This document shows, piece by piece, positions 13,090-13,150 of a stretch of 13,150 nt of DNA. The DNA comes from JBLNDJ01 sp050261515 (lineage in GTDB: Bacteria > Acidobacteriota > Terriglobia > Bryobacterales > Bryobacteraceae): positions 1-13,150 of the forward strand of contig JBLNDJ010000034.1 of assembly GCA_050261515.1 (NCBI GenBank), in the 5' to 3' direction. A program made the translations under genes and the position numbers. Numbering within the stretch: the first letter of the stretch is position 1; every line of letters starts with the position of its first letter. The notes beneath the pieces are model-generated. The model had not been told where the DNA came from. It worked only from the letters and a program-made list of their open reading frames with translations, and made no database searches.

Positions 13090-13150
13090 GTTGCGATGTA
13101 TTATTAGCCCCCAGTAGCGGCGGCGGGTTGGTTGTTGAGCGTACCGGCCC

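Noticed and set aside
13097..13106. TATTAT-like -10 after the rpoC terminator
   Set aside because: No -35 at a suitable distance, and the following gene is outside the window, so it cannot be supported.

Overview
This window is the core translation/transcription locus of a GC-rich bacterium, and every recognisable gene is on the + strand. The order is tuf (3' end only) - rpmG - tRNA-Trp - secE - nusG - rplK - rplA - rplJ - rplL - terminator/promoter - rpoB - rpoC - terminator. My best guess for the organism is an Acidobacteriota member (about 0.75 sure, from memory of that phylum's proteins). The grounds are the RpoC N-terminus, an RpoC of Escherichia coli-like length with a large insertion in the trigger loop, and a cysteine-rich insertion in the N-terminal part of RpoB. 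No mobile element, CRISPR array or integrated foreign gene is visible.

Layout. 1-276: the last 39 codons of EF-Tu, then ribosomal protein bL33 three bases later. 277-416: non-coding, with GC-rich hairpins and a weak extended -10 candidate. 417-491: a complete tRNA-Trp with encoded CCA. 534-1433: secE and nusG, closely coupled. 1483-3743: rplK, rplA, rplJ and rplL (L11, L1, L10, L7/L12). An apparent L1-binding mRNA leader sits directly in front of rplA. 3744-4257 (514 bases, no convincing gene): a folded segment, an intrinsic terminator, a good sigma-70-type promoter and a long, hairpin-rich leader that runs to rpoB. 4258-13029: rpoB and rpoC, separated by a 186-base spacer with inverted repeats. 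13053-13089: a strong terminator with a GCAA tetraloop. 13090-13150: nothing I can assign.

The genes serve linked jobs: tRNA-Trp, EF-Tu and ribosomal proteins for translation, SecE for protein export, NusG for coupling elongating polymerase to other machinery, and the two large RNA polymerase subunits. The terminator/promoter pair between rplL and rpoB suggests that ribosomal and polymerase genes are controlled separately here.

Two observations stand out. First, RpoB carries an insertion of about 60 residues with eight cysteines. Its first half matches the N-terminal zinc-binding domain of RpoC in the same operon, with identical C-x-C-x12-C spacing and the same flanking W-E, K and H positions. 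Second, four intergenic gaps (nusG-rplK, rplJ-rplL, rpoB-rpoC and after rpoC) contain short tandem arrays with a strict 7-base period. The heptamer differs at each gap but always contains an AGC/GCT core, and in two gaps the arrays form inverted pairs (12-bp and 18-bp perfect arms). These arrays are not explained by any gene, terminator or promoter.
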